A DNA stretch of 64,000 bases from Quercus robur. Lineage: Eukaryota; Streptophyta; Magnoliopsida; Fagales; Fagaceae. Shown piece by piece: positions 9,078 to 21,483 of the stretch (positions within the stretch are counted from its first letter, which is position 1; every line of letters begins with the position of its first letter). Under the pieces are notes generated by a model. That model had not been told where the DNA came from. It worked only from the letters and a program-made list of their open reading frames with translations, and did not search any database. The position numbers and the translations under genes were made by a program. Where the stretch lies: NCBI RefSeq assembly GCF_932294415.1, contig NC_065536.1:2046001-2110000 (forward strand). The letters are read 5' to 3'.

Positions 9078-11390
9078 TTCAAAAAAAAAAAAAAATCCAG
9101 TATACTTTTAATGTACACGAATCATAATATGTTAAATCAACAGTTATTTTTTTTTTTAAAATGTGAAATTTGTGGTCTAGGGTCTTCATCGATCAAGTTG
9201 GCCTACCATGAAATTTGTTTAATCATTCCTGAGCAAACAGACGTGGTAACATGTTATAGCTTTTTATTTATATATTACTGATCTTAAGTCTGATGCAGGC
9301 TTACATGGGAACAATACACGGCACATTTGATGGTAAAAACAATATATATTTGTCTTCCCCAAGCAGTGTCACATGCAGCTCAAGAGATGGCAAGGCACGA
9401 CATTTGATGGCAACAGCACATGCATCTTGTTTGCTCATTTTTAGGGACTAATTAATTACTCATAGATCAAGAAGATAAATAAAAATATAGAACATAACAG
9501 TTGAAAGATTATTGGTGATACGATTAATTTTTTATGAGATATTAACATAGGATCATATACTACAGTCAATGGGTTATGCTAAGTGCTAGATTGCTAAGCC
9601 AGCTGGAAATATTGCTATTGGTTTTTTTTTTTTTTTAATTTTAATTTCATTATTTCTTTCTTCTAAAATCTTTGTTTTCCAAAAGTATGAGTCGAGGTTG
9701 CCCCAGATCCAGTTCATTGATTTCAACAAGGATGTGTCTGGTAGTCATTAGTTAATGCAAATGAAGCTTGTGATTCCAATTTTTTTTTTTTTTTTTTTTA
9801 TTTTAATTTTTACATTTTTGCATATTATTATATTAAGGGATTGGTTGGATCCTTATGTTCAATATAAGGTGAGAAAACCAGTTTCTAACCTTGAGATCTA
9901 CTTTCTCTAACTAATCCTCACTTGTTTATTTTCGTTTATTATATAAAAAAGAAAAAAAAAGTGGTTTATTTCCACAAGAATGAATCATGTTATGTCCATA
10001 CTACATTTTTCAATGGGATCCAATAAAATGGTTAGTAAAGGCTCCATAAATGATAAGTATTGCTAAGAGCTCTATAATTTAACTGTTAATGAAATAAAAT
10101 ATAGGTAACTAGTGATTTTCAAATATCTTGATTATGATGAGATATTAACATAGGATGAGATGGCAGTCTAAACTCAAGCTGTATATTATGCAGTAGAAAG
10201 CTCAAAAAATGACTTTTCAAGAGGATAACAACCATATGGGAAACCTTCCCCAATAAAACAATCGATGGTAGTAGCAGCATTGGGATAACATTGTAGCTTC
10301 AACCTTTAATCAGCAATCTTGAAAGATTCCATTTTCATACCTACTTTGGTTTCCCTTTTCCATATTCAATCCTCTTAACAAATTCCTAAGATTTATATTA
10401 AAACTTTTGAGGAAGGATCCATTTCATTGCCTTATCAACAAGTTCGGCATTACTCATATAAACAGTCCACCTTGAGGAGGAGTATTAGAGGCAATTAGAA
10501 GTTATTAGAAATTCAAGTATGAAAATCTTCTCCCACACTTGTAGCCTAAAGTCTAGTATGTTGGCTGTAAATTTGGGATTTGTTAACTGTCAATATTCTA
10601 AAGTCTAGTATAGAGCTTTGTAAACAAGGACAGAGCTTCAGGGAGGAGAGAAAGGGAGCTTTGTTTCTCTGCCATATAGAGATTTGCCATTCTGCCTATG
10701 GAGCTTTCTCAATTAGCTATCTTGCACCCCAGCACGAAATACATGGATATTCAGGTGCATCATTGCTTAACAAATTTGACCAGTATAAACTACACTACTC
10801 CAATTGGTTTAGGCTGCACAAGTTTTACAAACAAGGTTGTTGCTTCAGGACGAAGGGGACAAAATACCAATATGTATATTATGATCAAATCTTGGGAAAT
10901 AAAAAATTTCAACAAAATTTATTACCACAAATCTAAAGGAATTTTTTTATTTGGACATCAAAATGATTCTATCAATTGAAAATAATCAGCAAACAATTAA
11001 AGTATTAAGCTCAAACCCATCCCAAGATCAATTTGGTGTTTTGATTCCTCCCCCACAAGTTCTAGCAAATTCTCAAAAAAAAGTACACTATACTGAATAT
11101 CATAGTAAATTTTCCTGTGTGCCAGATGTAAGACCATTATTGCAATGTAGCATTATATTGATTTGAGGCCACAGGCAAAGCAACAATATTTACCAAAATT
11201 CCAAACTGAGCAAGATTGAGATAAATTAGCAACTCCTTGACCATATTAAAAGATAGATAACCACATAATGAAATGATGTCAAGCAATTTTATTGGAATAA
11301 TATAAAAATTCATAATGATGATTACACACACAAAGAATATATATACACACACATATATATATACCTTTTAGATAACTTTAAAAAAGCTAA
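9078..11390. other. Intergenic AT-rich DNA, no supported gene
   Basis: Several A and T runs are present (9080-9096, 9620-9636, 9780-9800). The segment near 10230-10275 (gggaaaccttccccaataaaacaatc) resembles parts of the solo LTR at 25.3 kb and of the fragment at 48.7 kb, so it may be LTR debris. The 118-codon frame at 10580-10936 has no recognisable domain or intron signals and is not called. Confidence 0.5.
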
Positions 11391-11802
11391 CAGAAAAGCA
11401 CCTTAATTATGAGAAGAAGAAAAAAAAGAAAAAAGAATAAAAACGCAGACCTCCAATTTAAACCTGATGATGAGGAGAACACAAAGGACAAGGGCACAAA
11501 AGATGAAATTGAGGTCAATCTCAAATCTTCATCACAATAAAACTCAACACTGTAGTGCACAACACTAATCTCCATGCTTGTAACTTCAACACTCTCTGGC
11601 CACTAGCAAAATAAGATTCATCTGTGATCTGAATCATGAGTGAGAACCGTACTCAACAGATTAATGTAGAGAAAGATATAAGAAACTAGATAGTAGCATG
11701 CCAGATAGAGAACCTAAAAAGACAGCAGAGGAATAATGAAGGACAAATTCGAGAAAATTTGTACATTGGCAATATTAGTATGTAAAAAGGAAAAACTTAC
11801 TT

Positions 11803-11885
11803 CCCTTGGCAGTTCAAAATCCATGCTCGCATCCCCAAGTGCTCACCAAACATCCTTTCTCTGTCCTCGGAGGTCTATTGTAAAG
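11803..11885 (-). pseudogene. Exon relic with in-frame stop
   Basis: Read on the minus strand, this exon encodes RGQRKDVW, then a stop, then ALGDASMDFELPRE, ending at a GGAAG|TAAGT-type donor. The second copy (about 50912-50990) lacks the stop. The family is unknown; the residues look like an acidic helical segment. Confidence 0.5.
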
Positions 11886-12375
11886 CAAGGAATGTTTTCT
11901 AGTGGCTGGGATTTAGAGCTTATTCAGGGTAGCAGGCATCATTATTAGTGATTAGAATAATAATACTTTTAATCACAACGGACATCAATGATAATGATCT
12001 AAAGTGAATATATGGTAGTCTAACCTTTATTTCAAAGGGCTCCAACATGGTAAGAGGAATTTCAAAGATTATGCATTAAACAAGGGATGAGCACCACGAG
12101 CAATACACGAGCAATCAAAAGACTAGTAAAAGAAAAAGGTGATCAAAAGGTAACAGAATATATCCAGCAGCAGAATGCTAATTCCTACAGTAAACTTTAA
12201 TACTATGCCTTGCAACTTATTTAACTCATAAGCAAGATGCGGAGCAAAAAATTAACCCAGAAAATATAATCCTAATTCCTACAACAAACAGAGGTACCAA
12301 AGACTTTATTCAAATGAGAAGCAGCAATGAGTATGGATTTGACAATCAAACAAACAAATCGAAGTTAAAGGAAAT

Positions 12376-12525
12376 ATACCATATAATATATTTTGAGAGG
12401 CATTATCTTCGTCACTTTCCTTTGTGAGTGGTTTCAGGCTCGTGCTCATTTCCTTCCTCAATTGAATCCTTGATATTGCTGATGGTGTTTCCACTTTGAG
12501 ATTGATCTTATCTTCTTCATCCATT
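12376..12525 (-). pseudogene. Exon relic with acidic helical peptide
   Basis: The minus-strand frame MDEEDKINLKVETPSAIS, then a Lys/Glu-rich tail ending ESDEDNASQNILYG, is followed by a donor-like gtatat. The same exon with more damage lies at about 51640-51745. Conservation of the tail KESEED...QNI between copies argues that it was once coding. Confidence 0.45.
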
Positions 12526-13219
12526 GTAAATAATCTGTCCATATGACATATGTTAATCTGTTGGTCTAATGCTATTTGTAACAACTAGATGACTTTGTCT
12601 CTGATCTGAATTCTTGAATGACAAACAGAAGAAGATTGTTTTCAGATTTAATAATAGATTACACTAGGAGATGAACTAGATATGACACTGTCAACGATTT
12701 TAGGAGGTCTAGCTGCAAAAGCTTTTGAGGGTACTCCAAAGTTCCTACCAAGAAGAGGGCTCTTTAACGCAAGTTTCAAATGTATAGATTATAATTTTGT
12801 AACAACTTCTTAATATCACAAGGTCCAGTCCTTTCAAAATAAGGGAACTTAAAAAAATCCAATTTTAACTCCATAAAACAAAAACACCAATAAAATGGTA
12901 ATCAATTTACATTACCTCATAAACCACAAAAGCCGCTCCTGAGCTATGTCTACTCCCATTAAGTAAAATGGATGAGATTCAAATGAAAAATTATCAAACA
13001 GATATAATGGAGCAGTTTGTAAGGTTGAGGCAGCAATGAAAAGTTAAATGTTAAATTTTCTAATGGCAAGGAAGATCTTTTTAGTACATTCCTCGATCCT
13101 GAATGCTGTAGACATTTTTAAAGGTGCCACTAAAACCTCATGTTCTCCCAATTATGATGCCATAAAATAAAATTTCATTCATTTGCATAACCATTCCCTC
13201 TTAAGCAAGCTGTGCTTAC

Positions 13220-13247
13220 CTATATGGACCGTGGTTTTGAGTTCAAC
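13220..13247 (-). pseudogene. 28-nt micro-exon relic
   Basis: On the minus strand the sequence is ttatattgcag|gttgaactcaaaacc...tatag|gtaagc. Both splice sites and most bases are kept in the second copy at 52388-52414 (27 nt), despite clear divergence of the flanks. Confidence 0.45.
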
Positions 13248-13948
13248 CTGCAATATAACTGGTTAAAGGAATGAGAGTACAAACAGATACCATAAAACCA
13301 TTTTGAAAAGATTTGCAGGTAAGATTGTTTTGAAGCACTAAACATACACTAGTGCAACTTCAAGGATCACTACCTCCATAAAAAAAATTAATAAAAAGAA
13401 AAAAGAAAAAGCTAACAGTGTTCATTGTCTATGGATTGTTTCGCATTACTCAATTTTCCTCTATAGATTCTGTAATAGCAAAAAATGAAAGCCAATTTCT
13501 ATTTTCACTAAATTTTATTCTTTATTTGGAAAATATACAATGCTTTAAGCCATAATTAATTACTTAGAAAATAATCAATATGAGATTACAGCCCTCCTTT
13601 AAGGAACTTTCTTTTCAATTGTTAGGAAGATATCAAGGTAAGCTAAAGTGCTTCTGAAGGCTAATTAGACAAATGCTAAGCAACTAATAATATTCAAGTC
13701 AGATACATTGCATTGATGTAACTAAGCAGATTCTCAGTTTATGCAATATCTTCATTTTAGTTTGTAGCCGTAAGCCTAAAAAAATCAGACATACTCTTGA
13801 TACGGTTTCCTACATCTTGAAGGAAATAAACCACACTGTGGAGGAAACTCCTTGAGTGAGACAGATGGAAATAAGAAAGAAAAGAAGTCACAACAAACCA
13901 ATTAAAAATTTGATTCACTACCAAGAATGGTGTTCTGTTATCATTACT

Positions 13949-14038
13949 TGATCCAATGTATTTGTAATATCTTCATATCTCGTGGTGATTGCTTCCCCCA
14001 CTTTGCACTCTTTCATGCCATGAAACTCTTCTGCCCCT
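13949..14038 (-). pseudogene. Exon relic, unidentified gene
   Basis: A minus-strand open stretch reads AEEFHGMKECKVGEAI and then TTRYEDITNTLDQ, between an acceptor ctgactcag and a donor caa|gtaatg. No homologous domain comes to mind. It belongs to the same minus-strand gene as the neighbouring relics. Confidence 0.4.
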
Positions 14039-14705
14039 GAGTCAGAAAACGCACAAAATATAGACATGAGAACTTGATACAAAGCAAGTACATAACTCTA
14101 TAACAATAAGATTAGATGAATTAAAAAAGGATTACGTGGTTTGACCCATGGGTCTTCCCTATTTCTTCTTAACCTTGTTGGATGAAAAAAGGATTCAAGC
14201 ATTCAAAACATTCCTAGACCCTTAAGTGTTGAAAATAAAAGTTATTGAACATGGATAAAAGGTAAACGCAATGGCATCTGAGGAAGAGAAAAAGAGGAAT
14301 ATAAATCTACCTATAGGTGAATCAGAATTGAACTGCCAAGAGCAAACAAAAGTAAAATGGCTTCATTTCCTTCTTCTTCTTCTCCTTTCCTTGCACATAT
14401 TGGTGACTATTTCAGGTAGTTCCAGTTTTGAATGTCATTCCAAATTGGATGACTAACAATGATAGAAAGAAAAGCAAGCATTTCTCATCTCATTCCCCTC
14501 CACTCCTGGTGCTAACATTACACTCTTCCCTCTCTTCCATGACACAAATTTCCTCAATCACTAAGACAAGAAATCCACACACCTTTTTTTTTTCATCAAT
14601 CTCCTCAATGTATAACACTAAACCATGAGAATTAGCAAACTAAATTCAAAACCTATAACACAACATGGGAAATTACATAAGCTGAAAACTAGTAAATTAC
14701 GTAGC

Positions 14706-14850
14706 TCACCATTCATCTGTCACCATATAATATGGATTACACACGATATGTTCCATGATGCACTTTGTTGCTTCCATTATGAAATGATACAGAACCTGCC
14801 TCTGTGGTCCTTTCTCATATGTGCATCCATGTGGGAAAATTTGATTCATC
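14706..14850 (-). pseudogene. Exon relic with the HGCTxEK motif
   Basis: The minus-strand frame contains QIFPHGCTYEKGPQRQVLYH, then FIMEATKCIMEH. Related frames occur near 48890-49020 (QILTHGCTFEKYLRKKLLHH) and near 53480-53540 (HGCTF, then a stop). Three independent copies of this reading are the best evidence that the unidentified gene was protein-coding. The family is unknown. Confidence 0.5.
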
Positions 14851-15339
14851 ACATTTAGCATGAGATTATGAAGAATGGACAAAATGATAAGGAAAGCACA
14901 CAAATGATTAAGAAGAAAATATCGATATACCTCACAGTAGAGGAGTAAATGATCCAATTAACAAAGCCAAGGTATATGTAGTTTCTTCTTCTTTCCTGCT
15001 AGTAATGAAATACTTTAGACTCTAAACCAAGAAATAGGCATATGATATTTCTTTATAACTTGATAAATAGCAATTACCTAACCCTATTACTTTCGAACTT
15101 GATAATTAACAAATTTATTTTAAAGCCTCGAGTGCCCCTCTCTCTCTTCTTAAGATTAGTGTTACATAGATTTCATTTCATGCGTCTAACTTAGATTGAC
15201 TACAAATGAAAGCCAACATGTCAAGTTAAAATTTTAGTAACATTCATTCAGGTATTATTTTTTTCTTTTCTTTTCAAATAGAGAATCTTCCACACATTCA
15301 CACATTCTAGTAAAGCTGCATATAGTGGGCATACCAGAT

Positions 15340-15930
15340 TGAACCATTTGTGTCAGTGTCTTTGTGAGTTTGGCCAAAATCTTAAATTTAATCTACCAAA
15401 GTTTTGATTATTATCTTTTTGAGGGAATTTTTGAGAGATGAGTAGGATAATTAATTGAAATTTTGGTTAAATAAAAGAAGATGATGATGAAGAAGGTGAT
15501 ACCCATGACTGGATCAGAATTGCAATGCCAAATCAAGCCGTAGCTGAACTTTGCTGACACATGCACGATCGCAAATAATTTTTCACCATCATCATCCAAA
15601 AATCTGAACTTGTTAGCTAAATTTATGAACACCGAAAAGGGGGAATTTCTTGTCTTTTACATAGGATTGAACTGTTGGTGTCAGTGTCTTTGAGATTTTG
15701 GCCAAAATCTTACAAATCAAAAGAATTCAGCTACCAATTGTATTTCTTTGTTTTTAGGGAATTTTTGACAGATAAGTAGGATAATTAATTGATATTTAGT
15801 TCTAATAAAAAAAAAAAAAAAAAAGATGAAGCAGAAGAAGAAGAGTTTGAAGAAGTTACCCATGAATGGATTAGACTTGCATCACTGAATCTCAAGCCAA
15901 GAGTGAACTTGCATTTTGAGTTCTTTCTTC
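15340..15930. repeat. 328-bp tandem duplication carrying an exon relic
   Basis: The words tgtcagtgtcttt, ttggccaaaatctta, gggaatttttga and taagtaggataattaattg recur in order 328 bp apart (for example tgtcagtgtc at 15351 and 15679). Each unit holds a minus-strand exon-like piece. The first reads GEKLFAIVHVSAKFSYG, then LIWHCNSDPVMG before a gtatca donor. The second unit is more damaged. Related exon ends occur near 14310 and 54480, so the unidentified gene appears to contain or to have spawned repeated exon units. Confidence 0.6.
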
Positions 15931-16010
15931 AGCAATGGGTCGAGCTGGGCCAACCCGCCCCATTTTTACTAGGCCCTTGGCCTCAATGGGTCGGGCCAAG
16001 TGGAACTTGA

Positions 16011-16992
16011 TCAAGCTTTGCATGTGAGGTAGGAATCAAACTTGGACCAAATATAACCAATACTTAAAATTAAAAAATAAATAAATAAATAAAATCCCTA
16101 TTTTGCCAAAGGCATTAAATTCTCTAAATGCTTAAAATGTTGATAAGGGATGCCAAAATAACTAAGAGAATGTTTATTACATTAACACCTTGCCAATATA
16201 CATCTCTCACCTGGTTACCAAAAAAAGAAAAGAAAAGGTAGTGTCCTTCAAAAGGAATTCTAGTAGCCAAGGGTATATGTATCAGTGTGCTACACTAATA
16301 CATATCAGTGTGCCCAACCTTCTTCCTCATAGTAGCAGCCAAACTTACAGCATCAACTCCATCACCAATCACCACCACCACCACTTTATCTTTCTCTGCT
16401 CCTTCTAATCCCACAGAGCACACATTTGCAAAGGAAAAATATATAATTTAAGTCTAGACTTCAACATATTTTATGTATAATTTTTTACCATGTGATCTGA
16501 CACAATTGAGAATATACTCTAAGATGTTTCCACATCTTAGAAAACTTGATTGACAAAGAAGTTTCAACATCAACAAAATATGGTGACGGAAAATGGCAAA
16601 ACTTTGTACAAATTGCAAATCAAAGTCATATAGATATAAGAATATGGTAAAAATTGCATAACTATGTGTCGATTATCATAGTTTTGAAACACATGATGAG
16701 CTTTATGATTCATATAACACTAACCGTCTGCTATAGCTGCAACTCCGAGTGCCTTAGTCTGGCATTTTTCGCTATTCATTTGAACCTTCATCACAATCTT
16801 TTGCGGAAAATCAAACCATGAAAGAGGTCATGAGAATTTTTTTTTGTAAATATAAGACCCAAAAAGGAAGAAGAGAAAAAAGAAGCAATGTATGAATTAT
16901 GATTGCAAATAATATTGTCATGCTGAAAATTTGATGTAGTTGTAACCAAAAGCTAAGAAAGTATATGATCGCAAATTTCGTCTAATGTGAGG
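16011..16992. other. Intergenic DNA, nothing recognised
   Basis: AT-rich sequence with short A-rich and aataaat runs. No gene, RNA or transposon terminus was recognised. Confidence 0.5.
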
Positions 16993-18053
16993 TGAAAGCT
17001 AGAATATGTGTGAAAACACAAGAGCTATTTAGACCTTCAAATAAAAATTACAGCTTTGTTGATTTTACTCTAACTTAAACTAATTGCGAAATAGAGTAAA
17101 TGCGAGCGTACAAACAATAAAACTACTCTAAGCCATATTCATCAAATATCAATAATAAAATGAAAGCTAAAAGAGTAGGCAAGAAGGATGCAAACATAAG
17201 ATAACACTAAGATGTGTTATTGAAGAGGAAACCGAAGAACTTGGCAAAAAACCTCTCCGCCGTCCTCCAAGCAGTAAATTGATCCACTAGAGAATAAGTT
17301 GGAGTACACGAATAATAAAAGACCCTCTAAGCCTAGTCTACCCCATGTACTTGAGCCCTCCAAGCTCCTGCAACTAACTGACTTGGCGAAGCCTTGTCTT
17401 CTCTAGCTCTCCGAATCACGCAATTCAGCCCGATTGCATCCACCAAACAAATGGCTTCTTCCAATGCTTCCTAGTAACACCAAAACCTCACTTTACACTC
17501 AAAATGGGTGTGGTAAGTGTTTGGGCTATCAACCTCACAAGGATTTGGATATGGAGAGATAAGAGTTGAGGAAAACTACAAAGGATTGTGTAGAGGATTG
17601 TGGGTATAACAATCTCTAACTCTCAAGGGTTTTTGTCTAGGATTTTTTCTCTGAAAGACACTCCTTTCAATATGTGAGTAATGATGGTATATATAGTGTG
17701 GGTAAAGACATAGTAGATTAGATATGCCAAAATAGTAAAACAGAATGTTTCGCAAGTATCTCGCGGGAAGGCCTTACCCGCGAAATACTCATGAAAACCA
17801 ACTGTCATGACTCTTTGCATTCCAGTCATGTGCTGTGCACATGGCTCACTTTGCAGGAAGTCTTCTTGTGAGCTATTCGCGAAAACTCCTTTGATCTTTA
17901 ATGTTGTCTTGAATCTTCACACTCTCTCTCACACATAACCCATACAATGAAATCCCACATAAAATACAGGGTACATAAGATTAAACAAAATTTCAATCAA
18001 ATTTGGCATGAAATTAAAGCCAACACAAAATAGTTGTAAATCACAACTTTACA
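16993..18053 (-). repeat. LTR of a related copia-like element, minus strand
   Basis: The reverse complement begins TGTAAAGTTG and ends CTTTCA, like the LTR at 547-1657. Shared blocks include aacctctccgcc, ctccaagcagtaa...gatccactag and the cgaagaggaaacc region. TCGCG words remain near 17760-17875. It is much more diverged than the LTR pair at 547 and 7870. It is a relative or an older insertion, not a mate of that element. Confidence 0.8.
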
Positions 18054-18400
18054 ATCTCCCCTTTAGATATTCTGTGACAAAACCCCTAAAATAGACTCTA
18101 GACTTAAACGTGAGTTTGGGAACAGTGGTAAAACTCACTCACACCTAATCTAGAAGTTGTGAAGCACTTGCACGTATACACCTGTATCCTGAAATACTCG
18201 CACACAAACAAAACTTTCATTAAATTTATGACAAGTTGAATACAAGGTACGTATATGAGTAAGTAAAATGAGATCAAGGTAATAAACAATATATAAACTA
18301 TGAAGCATAACTTGATCAAACATGAACGGTCATTAAAGAATGACTACAATGAAATCCATGGTTTGACAGCCGCTTTTCTTTTTGACATTTCAAGTGGCCA
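18054..18400 (-). mobile_element. 3' interior remnant of the minus-strand element
   Basis: Directly after the LTR, the reverse complement reads a purine tract aaaggggagat preceded by a match to 7560-7869 (tttaggggttttgtcacagaat, gtgagtgagtttt, aagtgcttcacaac). Homology fades near 18400, so the element is truncated and has lost its coding part and its 5' LTR. Confidence 0.75.
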
Positions 18401-18785
18401 AGCTACCTACATCAACCACTTTTCTATTCATTCAAATTTTGTTCCCTGCTGCTTTAAATAATTTTACTTTCCTCTGCTCATATGATCAATGCTGATTTTC
18501 CTTGATGGTTTATCATGGCCCCCTTTCAATGCATATCAAATGTTGGACATATGATTCTGACCCCTTTGTTAAGTGGGAACTTTATATCGGACAGATGGTC
18601 CCTGACCAAGTTTTAAATTAGAAGTTTTGTCCCTCCACTTTTCAGGATCGTAGGCACCGAAGAAATCAGGCGGGTAGCACAAAGATCGAGTCCCAGAAGG
18701 AATTTTCTAACACTGATTGGAGTGATAACCCAGATTCAAGATCGAACAACAGAGGGTACTAGCGCACATAATCAAACAAGTGATC
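18401..18785. other. Intergenic DNA, nothing recognised
   Basis: No ORF or terminal repeat found between the truncated LTR element and the next MITE. Confidence 0.4.
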
Positions 18786-18793
18786 ATTTTAAG

Positions 18794-19413
18794 TAGGGCT
18801 GTAAACGAGCCGAGCTTTGTTGAGTAGTGAATGTTCAAACTCAACTCGACAGTAAAAGTAGGATGTTCAAGCTTGGCTTGAGCTTGAAATGAGCTTACAA
18901 ATAATGTTCAAGCTTGACCTTGTTATAAAGTATAAAAGCTTAAGCTCGGCTTGGCTTGGCTTGATTCATTGGTCAAGCCAAGCTCGAGCTCAATATCAAG
19001 CCCAAACTCGAGCTCAATATCATGTTTTTGAGCTTGAGATCTAACACAAGTATATTATCAAGCCTATATCAAATTTATTATCTAGCCTATTTGGTTTAGA
19101 TGAGTGGTCTCAACTTATAATTAATTAAAGTCTTGGAAGAATATGAGTTTACTTGCCAAGCTTATATCAATTTTATTACCAAACTCATAAATAACCCTAG
19201 ACTCAACTTGTTTTGTTACTTTTGTATCGAACCTTGGTGTTCACAAGCTTGTTCACGAACAATATTTTTTATTTGAGCTTGGCTCGTTTATTAAACAAGC
19301 CTAAAACTAAAGCTTAAGCTTGACTTGTTCATATAAACAAAGAAACATGAATGAGCTTTTTATCGAGCCAAATCCGAGCTTTTTATGAACGGCTTGGTTC
19401 ATTTACAGCCCTA
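18794..19413. mobile_element. hAT-like MITE with 8-bp target duplication
   Basis: A 620-bp segment with inverted ends (tagggctgtaaacgagccga at the left; the reverse complement of the right end starts tagggctgtaaatgaaccaa). It is flanked by a perfect 8-bp duplication attttaag (18786-18793 and 19414-19421). The interior is built of gagctc/aagctt words (agctcgagctcaat, caagcttgg). There is no ORF. The 8-bp duplication points to the hAT superfamily. A diverged relative lies in reverse orientation at 39566. Confidence 0.88.
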
Positions 19414-19421
19414 ATTTTAAG

Positions 19422-21480
19422 GATCTAAAGGGATTATATGAAGTGAGGGTAATTATTAAAATTTTTCCAACTCATTGAATTCTTGGGTTTGCCTACATGG
19501 GCATTGGAGAGAGAGGGGGTTGGTGGGGGTAGTAAAAAGGTGGTTCTTCAATTTTTATTTTTTCATTTTTACTCTGGTTTCTTGTAGATGGAGAGATTAT
19601 TGTTTGTGTATGAAAGTGGTGTGAAGAAGCCACAACAATGGGGTTGTGTACAGAATTGGGTAGATCTTAAAGTTGTTTGAGGAATATGCTGTTCCTTCTG
19701 TTTAAAAAGAAAATACACACTGCTTTACCACTAAAAACAAAAAGCACTGCTTTTATGATTGGTTCAAGGATTTTTATTTTATTTTTTATTTTTGGATAAA
19801 AGTTCAAGGGTGTTGTTGCTGCCAGGAGAAGCTCCCAAAAATATAAAATTACCTCATCCTTGTGGCCCAAACTCTGGCATGAATTTGATGCCTGGACCTT
19901 TCCCCATTCATGAGTACTATGACACTGATGCTACATTGCTACATAAATTTAACTTATTAATGATTTTGTCCAACTCATAACATGGTTGAGGACTGGTATG
20001 TATAGTGGGTAACAGGGTAAGGTAGGCCCTGTTTAGTTCTGTTGTAAACCTGTAGATGGCACACAAGAACAAGAAAAATTAAAAAAAATGAAAGGAACCC
20101 TTGCATGCCTGCCAACCCATGGTTTCTACTAAGATATACGATCACTAAAAAGTTTCCATGTGCAGAGCACATACTCTTATTATAGTCTATTTTATAATAT
20201 ATATATATATATACACACACACACTAAGTTATATTACAGATCAATCAGTATCAAATATATATTAATATTACATTTGAAAGTATTAACTCCCTAAGACAGA
20301 CCTAAATTGAATTATTTAAAAATTTCCTTAATGATTCCAAAGAAGTCAGACTTTTAGAAAAAAAGAAGAAGAAAAAAGGTAGTGTTGTAACCTGAAAAGT
20401 GGATTGGGTCTAACTTGACCCTCTCTATAATTCGCCTATCAAAATAAAAACCCCTTAAATGTTTTCATTGCATGTATACCAAAACAAATTATCAATTGAT
20501 AGATTTTTTTAGTCATGGAAATGATTTATAAGTAGTGTCATTGAGAAGGCTACACCATATGAAGTCTGTGCCCTTTTTTTTCTAAAGAAAATAATAAAGA
20601 TAAATAATTTTGATAGGTTTTAGAGCTGACAAATTCCATGACTTTGCATGAGTGTCAAAAATCATAATCCAAGTTTAAAAATGCCTATGATGTTTGACCG
20701 ATCGATCATGTGTTTTCAACAGCTATTTGACAACTACTCGCTCGATCGATAGAAGACTTTTTAACAAGCTCTTTGACTAATGTTTGATTGATCAGTAATT
20801 GGGAATTCAAAATTTGGTGTGTGCCATTAAAACTTATGTTGTTTAAGTTTTCGTGCACTACATGCAAACATATAAAAGACATTATAAGTATGACTAAAAA
20901 GGCTTTTAGGAGGCTATTCCCATGCACCAAACCAGTGCAAATCTTAAAGTTTATATAATCTTTTAACATTCCTTTGATTCATGTGAAAAATACCTACCCC
21001 AGTCGAGCCTAGTAGGTATAGGAGGATTGAAAAAAAAAATAAAGAAAACAATAAATCTTGAGAATAATTTAATATTTTAGAAAAACTTTTGTAAGCTAAT
21101 TTTTTGAATTTGTTGAAAAAAAAAAATTCTTGAAATTTCCCTAGTTACAACCTAGGAGGTGAGATTTGAACCCCTAAATTTTTATTAGAGATACATAAAT
21201 TACATATTAGGGTAAATTTAAAATATTAACACAATAAATTGACATGCATTTGTTAGTCACATATTAACGCAATATATGACTAGCAAACAACTTTCTTCAA
21301 AGAATAGGGGAAAAAGAGAGAAAGAAAGTCCCATCATTGCAAAAAGGAATTTTTAACAAGGTTTTCAGTTATTATGTGTTCTTATTTTATTGAAACAGAT
21401 TAATTTTTTTTATAATAATTTCACTAAAATGGTTTTTGGTAATTCTTGGTTTCTTCCACATGTAGATGCATGGCTTGAGA
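19422..21480. other. Intergenic DNA with short repeats
   Basis: No supported gene. It holds an AT/AC microsatellite (about 20200-20223) and several A/T runs. A stretch near 20690-20970 with repeated gatcgat words and a TTTAAGTTTTCGTGC motif has the flavour of LTR debris but lacks clear ends. Confidence 0.45.
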
Positions 21481-21483
21481 CAG

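Larger units (their letters stand above)
11391..13310 (-). pseudogene. Unidentified multi-exon gene, copy X (5' or central exons), decayed
   Basis: This block aligns by eye with 50600-52480 in the same orientation. The most conserved parts look like minus-strand exons with good splice sites. One exon ends at an aaacttac donor near 11798-11803. Another lies at about 12376-12525, and a 28-nt micro-exon at 13220-13247 is flanked by ctgcaa (acceptor) and gcttac (donor). In the first exon the counterpart reading RGRRKYVQQALEDAS in the second copy has an in-frame stop here (W-stop-A). I do not recognise the protein. Intron-level similarity shows a genomic segmental duplication and not a retrocopy. 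Confidence 0.55.

Noticed and set aside
10580..10936. 118-codon open frame
   Set aside because: No recognisable family, splice context or second copy; a length expected by chance in 64 kb.
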